The notes: generated by a model from the letters alone, not told the origin. A stretch of 46,620 nt of DNA from CAIMZW01 sp037135095 (GCA_037135095.1 JBAXKZ010000008.1:1-46620), one strand, 5' to 3'; counted from the first letter of the stretch, positions 17,071 through 25,552 are shown. Numbers and translations: made by a program.

Positions 17071-18254
17071 TACCCGTTACCACTTGCTTTCTGGAAGGCG
17101 GTGGAGAACTTGATCATCTCGGTAGGAGTTAAACCACGGAAGACTTTGAGGTTCTTCCACATTTTGTCATCTGGGAAGATCAGCGGGTTGTGAACCTGAG
17201 CTGGGTTGATCTTCTCCATTGCAGCCTGGGCACCATTTACTGGGCAGACGTAAGTGATGTAGTTGGCGACCTTGGCTGCTACTACTGGGTCGTAGTAGTA
17301 GTTGATTAACTTTTCAGCTGAAAGTTTATTTGGCGAGGTGGATGGAATCATCAAGTTATCGGTCGAGAAAGTGCCACCGCTATCTGGAATAGCAAAGCCA
17401 AATTGATTTGAGTTTTGTAGGTTCAGTTGATTGATATCACCAGACCAGCCAATTACTGCCGTCGCATCACCGCTGATTAGATCTTCCTGGTATGACTGAC
17501 CTTTAACTTGTCGAATGAAGCCATCGTGAATCATTTTCGTCACGTAGTCGACGGCATTCATAAATTTCGCTTCGGTAAATGGCTTTGAAATATCGGTGCC
17601 CTGCCAGAGCATGACTAGCCCGATGGTGTCCCGCATCTCAGAGAGAACTTCCACTTTGCCTTTATTTTCCTTGGCAAATAGTTGTTCGATGGTATGAATT
17701 CCCTTTGGATGCTTGGACTTATTCCAGGCAAAACCGGCGATGATTCCAGCCCAAGGCAGGCTGTAGTGGCGACCCGGATCAAATGGCCGGGTTTCCAGAA
17801 ATGAGAGGACATTCTTCTTATTTGGAACCGCAGCATCGTCAAACTTCTGAACAAAACCAGAGGCGAGCCAGCGAGCTGCCATCCACTCGGTCATTGTGAC
17901 AATGTCGTAGCCGATATCTTTCTTCAATTTTAGTTGCGGTTGGACCTTGGCGGTAAAGGAGTCGTTGTCATCAATGACTTCCATGTACTTTGTTGGGATA
18001 CCGGTCTTCTTGATGAAGGCTTCGAGCGTCGGATACTTCTTACTTTTATTGTCATAATCTAAATAGAGCGACCAGTTAGCCCAGCGCAGTGTTGCCGGTT
18101 TAGCTGCGTGCGCTCCTTCGACATTTAATTGACCAAGTAGTGAAGCAGCTCCTAAACCGCCAGCGCCAGCCAAGAGAGCTCGGCGAGAGAAGGGAGCGGA
18201 GATAAGCTCACTTGCTCCGAGAGAGAGGTCGTGATCCTTACTTGAGGCTGACAT
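17070..18254 (-). CDS. potD: Polyamine-binding protein PotD with Tat-type signal
   Basis: PotD captures extracellular polyamine and delivers it to PotBC. The 394-residue protein has a long N-region, then SRRALL (23-28), a hydrophobic stretch and a cleavage-like AHA at 48-50. This is a twin-arginine signal rather than a lipoprotein signal, because no lipobox Cys follows. The mature part starts ATLRWANWSLYLDYD and shows the bacterial extracellular binding-protein fold (YDIVTMTEWMAARWL, GYSYQEDLISGDATAVIGWSGD-like segment). The gene follows the dehydrogenase gene after a 140-bp gap and starts potDABC. The ligand is inferred from neighbours. Confidence 0.88.
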   Translation of the reverse strand: MSASSKDHDLSLGASELISAPFSRRALLAGAGGLGAASLLGQLNVEGAHAAKPATLRWANWSLYLDYDNKSKKYPTLEAFIKKTGIPTKYMEVIDDNDSFTAKVQPQLKLKKDIGYDIVTMTEWMAARWLASGFVQKFDDAAVPNKKNVLSFLETRPFDPGRHYSLPWAGIIAGFAWNKSKHPKGIHTIEQLFAKENKGKVEVLSEMRDTIGLVMLWQGTDISKPFTEAKFMNAVDYVTKMIHDGFIRQVKGQSYQEDLISGDATAVIGWSGDINQLNLQNSNQFGFAIPDSGGTFSTDNLMIPSTSPNKLSAEKLINYYYDPVVAAKVANYITYVCPVNGAQAAMEKINPAQVHNPLIFPDDKMWKNLKVFRGLTPTEMIKFSTAFQKASGNG

Positions 18255-18394
18255 GGCAACTTCTTTCTACTCATATCGATGACAGGACGGTAGAACTGGA
18301 TATCGCCAAATCCTAGACCTAGAAGTTTCGGAAAACCGACCTATTCGTGAGAAAAATCGGATTCTCAGTATTTCGTTAACAGTGGTGCTAGCAC
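18255..18394 (-). other. 140-bp gap between the dehydrogenase gene and potD
   Basis: This is the largest gap inside the polyamine block and could hold a promoter or RNA element setting potDABC expression apart from rlmN and the dehydrogenase. I see a weak purine-rich ribosome site before potD, a tandem CTAGG-type repeat and short TCGG/CCGA arms around a T4 run. No convincing promoter, terminator or riboswitch was identified. Confidence 0.4.
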
Positions 18395-19822
18395 TTAGGC
18401 ATTGAGATTTGTCATCACGTGCTTAATCCGGGTGTAGTCCTCGAAGCCGTAAGTTGAGAGATCTTTACCGTAGCCCGAATGTTTAAAGCCACCGTGCGGC
18501 ATCTCCGCAACGATTGGAATATGGGTATTAATCCAGACGCAGCCAAAGTCAAAGGCCTTTGCCATTCGCATTGCTCGGCTGTGGTCGCGGGTCCAAACGC
18601 TAGAAGCCAGCCCATAGGCGACATCGTTCGCCTTCTTAACCGCTTCGGCCTCATCGGTGAACTTTTGGATTGTGATAACCGGACCAAAGATCTCGTTTTG
18701 AATCATCTCGTCATTTTGATGCAGACCAGCGACAACTGTTGGCGCAAAGAAATAGCCAGCCCGATTGATGGCGTTACCACCGGCAACTACCTTGGCATGA
18801 GAGGGGGTGCGCTCGATAAAGCCGCTGACGCGAGCGAGTTGATTGGCATTGTTGACCGGGCCATACAAGACATCTTCATCTGGCGCTCCGGTGGCGATGT
18901 TATTAGTCGCCTCGTTGGCCAATAATTCAACAAAATGATCGTAGACACTAGCCTCGACTAGGACTCTCGTAGCCGCCGTGCAATCCTGACCAGCGTTGAA
19001 ATAACCAGCGATCGCAATTGCTTCGGCCGCCGCTTCAAGATTGGCATCGGCGAAGACTACAACTGGAGCTTTCCCGCCAAGTTCTAGGTGAACTTTCTTG
19101 ACATCGTGCGCGGCAGATTTCGCTACTTCAATTCCGGCCCGAACTGAGCCAGTGATCGAGACCATCGCTGGAGTGTCATGCTCAACCAAGGCACGGCCGC
19201 TGTCGCGGTCACCGCAAATTACATTGAAGACGCCAGCCGGAAGAAATTCCGACATAACGCCGGCCATCCAGACCGTTGATGCTGGCGTAGTATCGCTAGG
19301 TTTTAAGACCACAGCATTTCCGGCGGCAATTGCCGGCGCCCACTTCCAAACGGCCATCATCATTGGATAATTCCACGGCGTAACTTGCGCACAAATTCCG
19401 ATTGGCTCGCGGCGAATAAATGAGGTCATGCCATGCATGTACTCCCCTGCTGATTTGCCTTCCAGATTTCGGGCGGCGCCAGCAAAGAAGCGAATCTGAT
19501 CGATCATCGGCGGCACCTCTTCAGAGCGAGTTAAAGAGATTGGCTTGCCGGTGTTCTCACTCTCAATTGCGATTAACTCTTCGGAGCGCGACTCAAAGGC
19601 ATCTGCAATCTTTAGCAACGCCCGTTGGCGTTCCGAAGGCGTCGCATCTTTCCAAGCTTCAAAGCCACGTTCGGCAGCTTTCATTGCGATCTCGACATCG
19701 GCACCATTGGAAATTGGCGCGGTCGCATACTCCTGGCCGGTGGTCGGATTAATAATGTGGCCGGTCTCTCCAGAAGCGGATGGTACATATTGGCCATCAA
19801 TAAAATTATGGAGAGTCTTCAT
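18395..19822 (-). CDS. patD: Gamma-aminobutyraldehyde dehydrogenase
   Basis: This NAD-dependent aldehyde dehydrogenase would oxidise 4-aminobutyraldehyde from putrescine to GABA. The 475-residue protein has oxyanion Asn151 (TPWNYP), catalytic Glu247 (LELGGKAP) and nucleophile Cys281 (FNAGQDCTAATR). The C-terminal stretch EMPHGGFKHSGYGKDLS and the YGFEDYTRIKHVM tail resemble the PatD/YdcW subfamily more than generic betaine-aldehyde or succinate-semialdehyde dehydrogenases. Its ATG overlaps the rlmN stop by 4 bp (ATGA), so it is coupled to a core RNA-modification gene. Guanidinobutyraldehyde is an alternative substrate. Confidence 0.82.
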   Translation of the reverse strand: MKTLHNFIDGQYVPSASGETGHIINPTTGQEYATAPISNGADVEIAMKAAERGFEAWKDATPSERQRALLKIADAFESRSEELIAIESENTGKPISLTRSEEVPPMIDQIRFFAGAARNLEGKSAGEYMHGMTSFIRREPIGICAQVTPWNYPMMMAVWKWAPAIAAGNAVVLKPSDTTPASTVWMAGVMSEFLPAGVFNVICGDRDSGRALVEHDTPAMVSITGSVRAGIEVAKSAAHDVKKVHLELGGKAPVVVFADANLEAAAEAIAIAGYFNAGQDCTAATRVLVEASVYDHFVELLANEATNNIATGAPDEDVLYGPVNNANQLARVSGFIERTPSHAKVVAGGNAINRAGYFFAPTVVAGLHQNDEMIQNEIFGPVITIQKFTDEAEAVKKANDVAYGLASSVWTRDHSRAMRMAKAFDFGCVWINTHIPIVAEMPHGGFKHSGYGKDLSTYGFEDYTRIKHVMTNLNA

Positions 19823-20961
19823 AGCTGTACTCCTTCAATGACGACCGGAGAGGCGGTCTCTGCGGCTGCTAACTGACCACATGCGCCATCAATTTCACGG
19901 CCACGTGTATCTCGGACTGTAACGGGAACGCCATAACTTTCAAGGATGCGGACAAATTCATCTTCATCTTCTTGTCTAGATGCGGTCCATTTCGATCCTG
20001 GAGTGGGGTTGAGTGGGATTAAATTCACATGGGCGTTACGGTTTCGAAGCAGCCTGCCTAGAAGATCAGAGCGCCAAGCTTGATCATTTATGTCGCGGAT
20101 AAGTGCATATTCAATCGAGTAACGGCGCCCCGTGGTATCGGCATACTGATCGGCAGCTTCTAAGACTTCGCGAACTTTCCAGCGAGAGTTAATTGGAACC
20201 AAGGTATCTCGAAGCTCATCATCGGGCGTATGCAGCGAAACTGCCAAGGTGACAGGTATTCCTTCTTGACTCAACTTCTCAATGCCATTTACTAATCCAA
20301 CGGTTGAAACCGTGACCGAGCGGGCACCAATCCCCAAGCCATCCGGCTGTGGGCTGGTGATATTTCGAACCGAGCGCATTACCGCGTTGTAGTTCGCCAT
20401 TGGTTCGCCCATGCCCATGAAGACCACATTCGAAAGTCGAGTCGGGCCGCCTTCTAGTTCACCACTGGCACAAATTCGCGCCGCAGCAACTACCTGGGCG
20501 GTGATCTCCCCGGCCGTTAAGTTGCGCGTCAACCCAGCTTGGCCGGTGGCGCAGAATGGACAGTTCATGCCGCAACCTGCCTGCGAAGAAATACAGACGG
20601 TGGTTCGATCGGAGTAACGCATTAAAACGCTCTCAACTAAAACACCATCGTGCAGCTTCCAGAGGTCTTTGCGAGTCTTGCCGTTATCGCAAGTAATTGA
20701 TTTAACTAAGGTGATTAATTTAGGGGTGAATTCAGCGGCCATCGTCTGGCGCAATTCTTTGGGAATATCAGTCCAAGAATCTGGGTCATCGTTAAAGTGG
20801 GTAAAGAAGTGGACCGCCATCTGATTGGCACGAAAAGCTGGGATGCCTAATTCAATGGCTTTAGCTTTGCGCTCTTCTGGTGAAAGATCAGCAAAGTGCT
20901 TTGGTGGTTTTACCCGTTGCTTGGGCTCGTCAAAAACTAACTTAATTTCCATATCCGCCAT
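19819..20961 (-). CDS. rlmN: 23S rRNA A2503 / tRNA A37 methyltransferase
   Basis: RlmN is a radical-SAM enzyme that methylates C2 of A2503 in 23S rRNA and of A37 in some tRNAs. The 380-residue protein has the cluster motif Cys130-xxx-Cys134-xx-Cys137 (CGMNCPFC). It also has the two mechanistic cysteines, Cys123 (VCISSQ) and Cys361 (GACGQL). GMGEPMANYNAVMRS and VSLHTPDDELRD are further family motifs. It is 2 bp from cdsA upstream and overlaps the dehydrogenase gene downstream by 4 bp. Confidence 0.96.
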   Translation of the reverse strand: MADMEIKLVFDEPKQRVKPPKHFADLSPEERKAKAIELGIPAFRANQMAVHFFTHFNDDPDSWTDIPKELRQTMAAEFTPKLITLVKSITCDNGKTRKDLWKLHDGVLVESVLMRYSDRTTVCISSQAGCGMNCPFCATGQAGLTRNLTAGEITAQVVAAARICASGELEGGPTRLSNVVFMGMGEPMANYNAVMRSVRNITSPQPDGLGIGARSVTVSTVGLVNGIEKLSQEGIPVTLAVSLHTPDDELRDTLVPINSRWKVREVLEAADQYADTTGRRYSIEYALIRDINDQAWRSDLLGRLLRNRNAHVNLIPLNPTPGSKWTASRQEDEDEFVRILESYGVPVTVRDTRGREIDGACGQLAAAETASPVVIEGVQL

Positions 20962-20963
20962 CT

Positions 20964-21821
20964 CTACCAGTTGAAGTGCTTAATTAGTTCGAGGGCGAAC
21001 CAGACTGCGGGAGCTGTAAAAAGCACCGAATCAATTCGATCAAGAATGCCACCATGACCAGGCAAAATTGCACCCATATCTTTGATTGCTAGATCTCGTT
21101 TTACTGCGGACTCAATTAAGTCGCCGGACGTGGCAGTAATGACTGCCATAACGCCAATGCCGGCGCCGAGCCACCATTCCGAATCTAGGGCATAACGAAA
21201 TGCAAGCGCCGAGCCAACGGTGGTTGCAACAAGTGCGCCAATCAGACCTTCCCAGGTTTTCTTTGGGCTGATGTGCGGCGCTAATGGGTGTTTTCCAAAG
21301 AGCACACCTGATAGATAAGCAAAGGTGTCATTGCAACTAACCAAAACTACTAAGGTAAGAATTCGGCCGCCACCGTTTTCGTGGTGAGCAAGAAGCAGGA
21401 GAAAACCGGCCAGGAATGGAATGTAAAAGATCGCGAATGTTGCTGCTGTCGAGCGTTTTACAAAATCTTTCGAGTTCCGAACCAATAGATAGACCAACAA
21501 GTTGGGAATCGCAATCGCGGTAGCAACGGCCAATCCGGAAACTCGACCATACCAAGCCGAAACCAGAAGTGCGGTTCCCGCAATTTGAAGTGCCCGCTCG
21601 GGTAGATCAATACCGGCAGACTTGTAAGCTCGAACTATCTCTTGAATCGCCAACATGATGGCGAGCCAAATTAGGGCACCAAAGAGAATTGGGGCGTAAT
21701 AAATAGTTCCAAATACTAAAAGTAAAATCGAGAGCGATACCAAGATGGAGGGAATTAACTTTCTTCCAGCCTTCTTATTGATGGCATCGTTGATCGAATG
21801 TATATCGTCCATAATGATCAA
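20964..21821 (-). CDS. cdsA: Phosphatidate cytidylyltransferase
   Basis: CdsA makes CDP-diacylglycerol from phosphatidate and CTP, the branch point of phospholipid synthesis. The 285-residue membrane protein has about eight membrane segments. It ends with the family signature: SPKKTWEG near residue 190, then SGDLIESAVKRDLAIKDMGAILPGHGGILDRIDS. ATG 21821 overlaps the frr stop by 4 bp, which supports this start over the internal Met at codon 4. Confidence 0.94.
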   Translation of the reverse strand: MIIMDDIHSINDAINKKAGRKLIPSILVSLSILLLVFGTIYYAPILFGALIWLAIMLAIQEIVRAYKSAGIDLPERALQIAGTALLVSAWYGRVSGLAVATAIAIPNLLVYLLVRNSKDFVKRSTAATFAIFYIPFLAGFLLLLAHHENGGGRILTLVVLVSCNDTFAYLSGVLFGKHPLAPHISPKKTWEGLIGALVATTVGSALAFRYALDSEWWLGAGIGVMAVITATSGDLIESAVKRDLAIKDMGAILPGHGGILDRIDSVLFTAPAVWFALELIKHFNW

Positions 21822-22381
21822 ACTTCGAGAAGTTCGGTCTCCTTGTGCTTAAGCAGATCGTCAATTCGAGAAACATGGTCTGCCGTCGCCTTGTCTAACT
21901 CTTTCTCTGCGCGGGCGACATCGTCCTTGCCGACATCGCCATCCTTCTCTAACTTTTCGAGCGCCTCTTTAGCACTTCGACGAATATTGCGAATTGAAAC
22001 CTTGGAATCTTCCGCTTTGGCTCTGGCAACCTTTATGTATTCCTTGCGACGCTCTTCCGTTAATTGTGGGAAGTTAACGCGAATTACAACGCCATCTGAA
22101 GCCGGGTTAACGCCAAGATCTGATTCGCGAATCGCTTTTTCGATAACGGCCATTGCGCTCTTATCGAAGGGCGTGATGATTGCCATTCGGGCTTCGGGAA
22201 CTTGAAAGGTTGCTAACTGCGAGAGCGGGGTAAAGGCGCCGTAATAATCAACGGCAATCTTGGCAAACATCGAGGGATGCGCACGTCCGGTTCGGATGGC
22301 ACCAAAGTCTTCCTTGGCGACATCAACGGCTTTGGACATCTTGGCGCTGGCTTCGCTAAGCGCTGTTGCTAAATCGGACAT
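21818..22381 (-). CDS. frr: Ribosome recycling factor
   Basis: RRF splits post-termination ribosomes together with EF-G. The 187-residue length is standard. Conserved segments include GRAHPSMFAKIAVDYYGAFTPLSQLATFQVPEAR and IRESDLGVNPASDGVVIRVNFPQLTEERRKEY. An AAGGGAG ribosome site sits 4 nt before the ATG. It overlaps cdsA by 4 bp and follows pyrH after 56 bp. Confidence 0.97.
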   Translation of the reverse strand: MSDLATALSEASAKMSKAVDVAKEDFGAIRTGRAHPSMFAKIAVDYYGAFTPLSQLATFQVPEARMAIITPFDKSAMAVIEKAIRESDLGVNPASDGVVIRVNFPQLTEERRKEYIKVARAKAEDSKVSIRNIRRSAKEALEKLEKDGDVGKDDVARAEKELDKATADHVSRIDDLLKHKETELLEV

Positions 22382-22437
22382 CGTGCTCCCTTATATATGT
22401 TTCCAGCCATTAGCCAGAGCCAAATCGTATAGTGAAA

Positions 22438-23154
22438 TTAGGAGACGAGGGTTCCGACCGGTTCCCCGCGAACGGCGCGAGCGATATTCCCTTGAGTTTT
22501 TAGATCAAAAACGATAATTGGCAACTTATTTTCACGACAGAGGCTAAAGGCGGCCGCATCTGCCACGGCCAAGGATTTACGGAGCACATCATCAAAACTG
22601 ACCTGTTGGTATTTCGTGGCGGTCGGATCTTTCTTTGGATCGGCGGTGTAAACGCCATCCACTCCGCTCTTCGCCAGGAGCAGCGCTTCGCTACCAATTT
22701 CAAGGGCGCGCTGGGCGGCAACGGTATCGGTAGTAAAGAATGGCATTCCGGCACCAGCGCCGAAAATTACAACTCGACCTTTTTCTAAATGTCTGATTGC
22801 GCGCCGTGGAATGTAAGGCTCGGCGACTTGACCCATAGTGATCGCGGTTTGCACGCGAGTATCAATGCCCTCTTTCTCCAAGAAATCTTGGAGCGCAAGG
22901 CAGTTCATAACAGTTCCCAACATTCCCATATAGTCGGCGCGAGCTCGATCCATGCCGCGCAGTTGCAGTTCGGAACCGCGGAAGTAGTTACCACCGCCGA
23001 CAACAATTGCAATCTGGGTTCCGGCTCGAACTACATCGGCAATCTGACCAGCAATCTCGTGGACTACATCAGGATCAACGCCAATTCCTTTGACGCCTCC
23101 AAAGACTTCGCCCGAAAGTTTAAGGAGCACTCGCTTGTAACCTTTAGTGGTCAT
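22438..23154 (-). CDS. pyrH: UMP kinase
   Basis: PyrH phosphorylates UMP to UDP and is the bacterial hexameric amino-acid-kinase-fold enzyme. The 238-residue protein shows VLLKLSGEVFGG at the N-terminus, IAIVVGGGNYFRG, DYMGMLGTVMNCLALQ, VFGAGAGMPFFTTDTVA-like residues (VIFGAGAGMPFFTTDT) and KSGVDGVYTADPKKDP. An AAGGAG ribosome site lies 8 nt before the ATG. The order tsf-pyrH-frr is the standard one. Confidence 0.97.
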   Translation of the reverse strand: MTTKGYKRVLLKLSGEVFGGVKGIGVDPDVVHEIAGQIADVVRAGTQIAIVVGGGNYFRGSELQLRGMDRARADYMGMLGTVMNCLALQDFLEKEGIDTRVQTAITMGQVAEPYIPRRAIRHLEKGRVVIFGAGAGMPFFTTDTVAAQRALEIGSEALLLAKSGVDGVYTADPKKDPTATKYQQVSFDDVLRKSLAVADAAAFSLCRENKLPIIVFDLKTQGNIARAVRGEPVGTLVS

Positions 23155-23204
23155 AGTGAGTGCTCCTTAACTAATTGGAACGAATAAGTACGGTAGTCGT
23201 TAGA

Positions 23205-24035
23205 TTACTGACCAACTCGGAATCGGTGAAATGCCGACACGGCAGTCTTTGCCTCGTCCAAGATCTGTTGAACAGTCTTCTTGGCATCTTTAGCAAAAGA
23301 TTGTTCGAGCAGGCTTACTTCCTTCACATAACCAGTTAGTCGACCTTCGACGATCTTTGCGATTGATGCTTCTGGCTTGCCCTCATTGCGGGCGGTCTCT
23401 TCGGCAATTCGACGCTCGCTCGCTAGATCTTCGGCTGGAATATCTTCCCGACGAACAAATGAGGGGGCAAAGGCGGCGATATGTTGAGCAACATCTTTTC
23501 CAGCTTCTAGGGCATCAGAAGCGAGTTGAACGAGCACGCCAAGCTGTGGCGGCAAGTCTGGGCTGGTGCGGTGAAGGTAGAGCGCAACTGGGGAGCCTTC
23601 GAGAACGCCAATGCGGCGAAGTTCAATCTTCTCTCCCAAGGTGGCGTTTGCTTCATCGATTGCTACCTGGACGGTCTTACCTGAAGGTAAGGTCGAGGAC
23701 AAGAAAGCATCGAGCTGGCCAATCTTGCTATCAGCTAAGTGCGCCAAGAGCTCATCTGCTACAGCTTGAAAACGCTCACCCTTGGCAACAAAGTCAGTCT
23801 CGCAGTTGAGTTCCAACATGACGCCAACATTGCCTTCAGCCTTTGCAATTACCAAACCATTTGAGGTCGTGCGACCTTCGCGCTTGGTAACGCCCTTTTG
23901 ACCCTTAACGCGGATGATTTCAACGGCCTTATCAAAATCGCCTTCGGCCTCATCGAGCGCCTTCTTGCAATCCAACATTCCGGCGGCAGTTGCCTCGCGG
24001 AGCTTCTTTACATCTTCTGCGGTATATGCAGCCAC
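23205..24035 (-). CDS. tsf: Elongation factor Ts
   Basis: EF-Ts is the guanine nucleotide exchange factor for EF-Tu. The 276-residue protein begins MAAYTAEDVKKLREATAAGMLDCKKAL, a UBA-like domain. It contains the family signature VMLELNCETDFVAK, then two dimerisation-type repeats (KIELRRIG... and PSFVRREDIPAEDLASERR). It lies 4 bp after rpsB, the usual pair. Confidence 0.97.
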   Translation of the reverse strand: MAAYTAEDVKKLREATAAGMLDCKKALDEAEGDFDKAVEIIRVKGQKGVTKREGRTTSNGLVIAKAEGNVGVMLELNCETDFVAKGERFQAVADELLAHLADSKIGQLDAFLSSTLPSGKTVQVAIDEANATLGEKIELRRIGVLEGSPVALYLHRTSPDLPPQLGVLVQLASDALEAGKDVAQHIAAFAPSFVRREDIPAEDLASERRIAEETARNEGKPEASIAKIVEGRLTGYVKEVSLLEQSFAKDAKKTVQQILDEAKTAVSAFHRFRVGQ

Positions 24036-24039
24036 TTAG

Positions 24040-24906
24040 TTATTCTCCAATTTTTTCTGGTGCAACTTCGGTTACAGGTGCTTCTAAAGCGGCTTCAACA
24101 GGTGCTTCTACAGCAGCTTCGGTTGCCGGGGCTCCTAGGAGCTCCTTCTCCCAATCAGCCAATGGCTCGGCAGCAACTGCAGGTTGTGCAATTCCTTGGT
24201 CAGAAGCGGCGGCAGCATTTGCAGATCGAGCTTGCAATCCAGCAGCAGCAGCATCTGCAATTACGCGCGTTAGCAATCCGATTGAACGAATCGCATCGTC
24301 GTTGCCAGGAATCTTGTAGTCAACTTCATCTGGATCGCAGTTGGTATCCAAGATTGCAACGACAGGAATTCCGAGCTTGTGAGCTTCGGCGACAGCGAGG
24401 TGTTCCTTCTTGGTATCGACTACCCAAATTGCTGATGGCAACTTGGTCATGTTACGGATACCTTCAAGGTTCTTGGTTAACTTCTCGCGCTCGCGACGAA
24501 GTACCAAAAGTTCTTTCTTGGTCAAAACCTGGTCATTGGAATTTTCTAGCGCTTCCAATTCCTTCAAGCGCTGAATTCGCTTGTATACGGTTGGGAAGTT
24601 GGTCAACATGCCACCCAACCAACGCTCGGTAACGTAAGGCATGCCGACGCGAGCTGATTGTTGCTTGATTGGCTCGTGTGCTTGCTTCTTGGTACCAACG
24701 AACAAGATATGTCCGCCCTTAGCAACTGTGTCTTGAATGAAGTTATAAGCGCTATCAATCAAGGCAAGTGATTGCTGAATATCAATAATGTAAATGCCAT
24801 TGCGTTCGGCAAAAATAAAGCGCTTCATCTTTGGATTCCATCGACGAGTCTGGTGTCCGAAGTGGACTCCGCTGTCGAGAAGTTCTCGCATTGTTACAAC
24901 CGCCAT
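24040..24906 (-). CDS. rpsB: 30S ribosomal protein S2
   Basis: S2 is an essential late-binding protein of the small subunit. From ATG 24906 the protein has 288 residues: MAVVTMRELLDSGVHFGHQTRRWNPKM, FVGTKKQAHEPI, RWLGGMLTNFPTV, and a C-terminal Ala/Glu/Pro-rich extension typical of actinobacteria. The frame is open to 24972, but an AAAGGAG ribosome site 9 nt before 24906 and the family N-terminus fix the start. The 262-bp upstream leader is structured and is listed separately. Confidence 0.97.
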   Translation of the reverse strand: MAVVTMRELLDSGVHFGHQTRRWNPKMKRFIFAERNGIYIIDIQQSLALIDSAYNFIQDTVAKGGHILFVGTKKQAHEPIKQQSARVGMPYVTERWLGGMLTNFPTVYKRIQRLKELEALENSNDQVLTKKELLVLRREREKLTKNLEGIRNMTKLPSAIWVVDTKKEHLAVAEAHKLGIPVVAILDTNCDPDEVDYKIPGNDDAIRSIGLLTRVIADAAAAGLQARSANAAAASDQGIAQPAVAAEPLADWEKELLGAPATEAAVEAPVEAALEAPVTEVAPEKIGE

Positions 24907-25168
24907 GGCGGCACACTCCTTTATTGCACGCACGCGGGTAGCGAGCGCACACTCGGTTGATGACCGGAACAATTTGTTCTGATCCCTGGCGTCTAGTCAC
25001 CGACCAGCCGAAGCTGGACCGAAATGGCTCCCGATAGAAGATCGTCGGGCAAGACGCGCGAAGTCACCTGCCCCCTGAGTGATCACAACTAGTGTGGTTA
25101 CTTCCGAGGTTGATGCTGGGGCAAGTCTAACTGATGGTCCGAGCGCCCTTTACCCGAGGACCGGGGCG
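24907..25168 (-). promoter_or_regulatory. Structured leader / promoter region of rpsB-tsf
   Basis: These 262 bp lie between vapC and rpsB. On the minus strand I see four stem-loops in order. CCCGA/TCGGG spans 25030-25049. CCAGC-TTCG-GCTGG spans 25004-25017, a perfect 5-bp stem with a stable TTCG tetraloop. GAACAA/TTGTTC spans 24967-24979. CGAG/CTCG spans 24942-24955. The rpsB ribosome site (AAAGGAG) follows the last one. rpsB-tsf operons are autoregulated by S2 in other bacteria, so a protein-binding leader is plausible but inferred. No clear -35/-10 pair was assigned. Confidence 0.5.
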
Positions 25169-25170
25169 CT
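25142..25170 (-). other. Inverted repeat after vapC
   Basis: AGCGCCC (25142-25148) and GGGCGCT (25164-25170) form a 7-bp stem with a 15-nt loop immediately after the vapC stop codon. There is no T-run, so it is at most a weak or factor-assisted end to the vapBC transcript, or an upstream boundary of the rpsB promoter. Confidence 0.35.
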
Positions 25171-25552
25171 AGAGAGTCTGGACGTCGGTATGCGTAAAAT
25201 CGGCCCCTTTGAAGAGCAGCGGCGCCTTGAGGCAAATGGCTAATGCGTAGGAAAAGGTGTCTCCGAAATTGAGTTTGGCCTTGCTTGCGCTAGATCGGCC
25301 ATATTCACGATTAGCTTGGCGGGCGACTTTTGCTTGAGCTAAATCAAACTCCAGAACGGAAATTCGGCCATCAGAAAGAAAACGGTCAAGTTGAGCGGAA
25401 CCACCTCTTGGATCCAAAACCGAGCCAATTTCCACGTAAGTTGCAGCCGAAATCACCGGTTCGTGGTCGTGAATCGCTTCTAAGAAAAGGTCGGCTTCGG
25501 GCTCGTTGAAAATAATGGCGAGAAGCGCCGAGGAATCCACCACCAGCTTCAA
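25169..25552 (-). CDS. vapC: PIN-domain ribonuclease toxin, VapC type
   Basis: VapC toxins are Mg-dependent RNases that cleave tRNA or rRNA when freed from VapB. The 127-residue protein has the PIN acidic set: Asp6 (VVDSSAL), Glu41 (YVEIG), Asp98 (FGDTFSYALA) and Asp118 (KGADFTHTD). All catalytic positions are intact, so it should be active. It overlaps vapB by 4 bp, the normal antitoxin-first arrangement. The RNA target cannot be inferred. Confidence 0.9.
   Translation of the reverse strand: MKLVVDSSALLAIIFNEPEADLFLEAIHDHEPVISAATYVEIGSVLDPRGGSAQLDRFLSDGRISVLEFDLAQAKVARQANREYGRSSASKAKLNFGDTFSYALAICLKAPLLFKGADFTHTDVQTL

Noticed and set aside
24907..24972. Upstream extension of rpsB
   Set aside because: A strong ribosome site precedes ATG 24906, and the extension lies within the structured leader.
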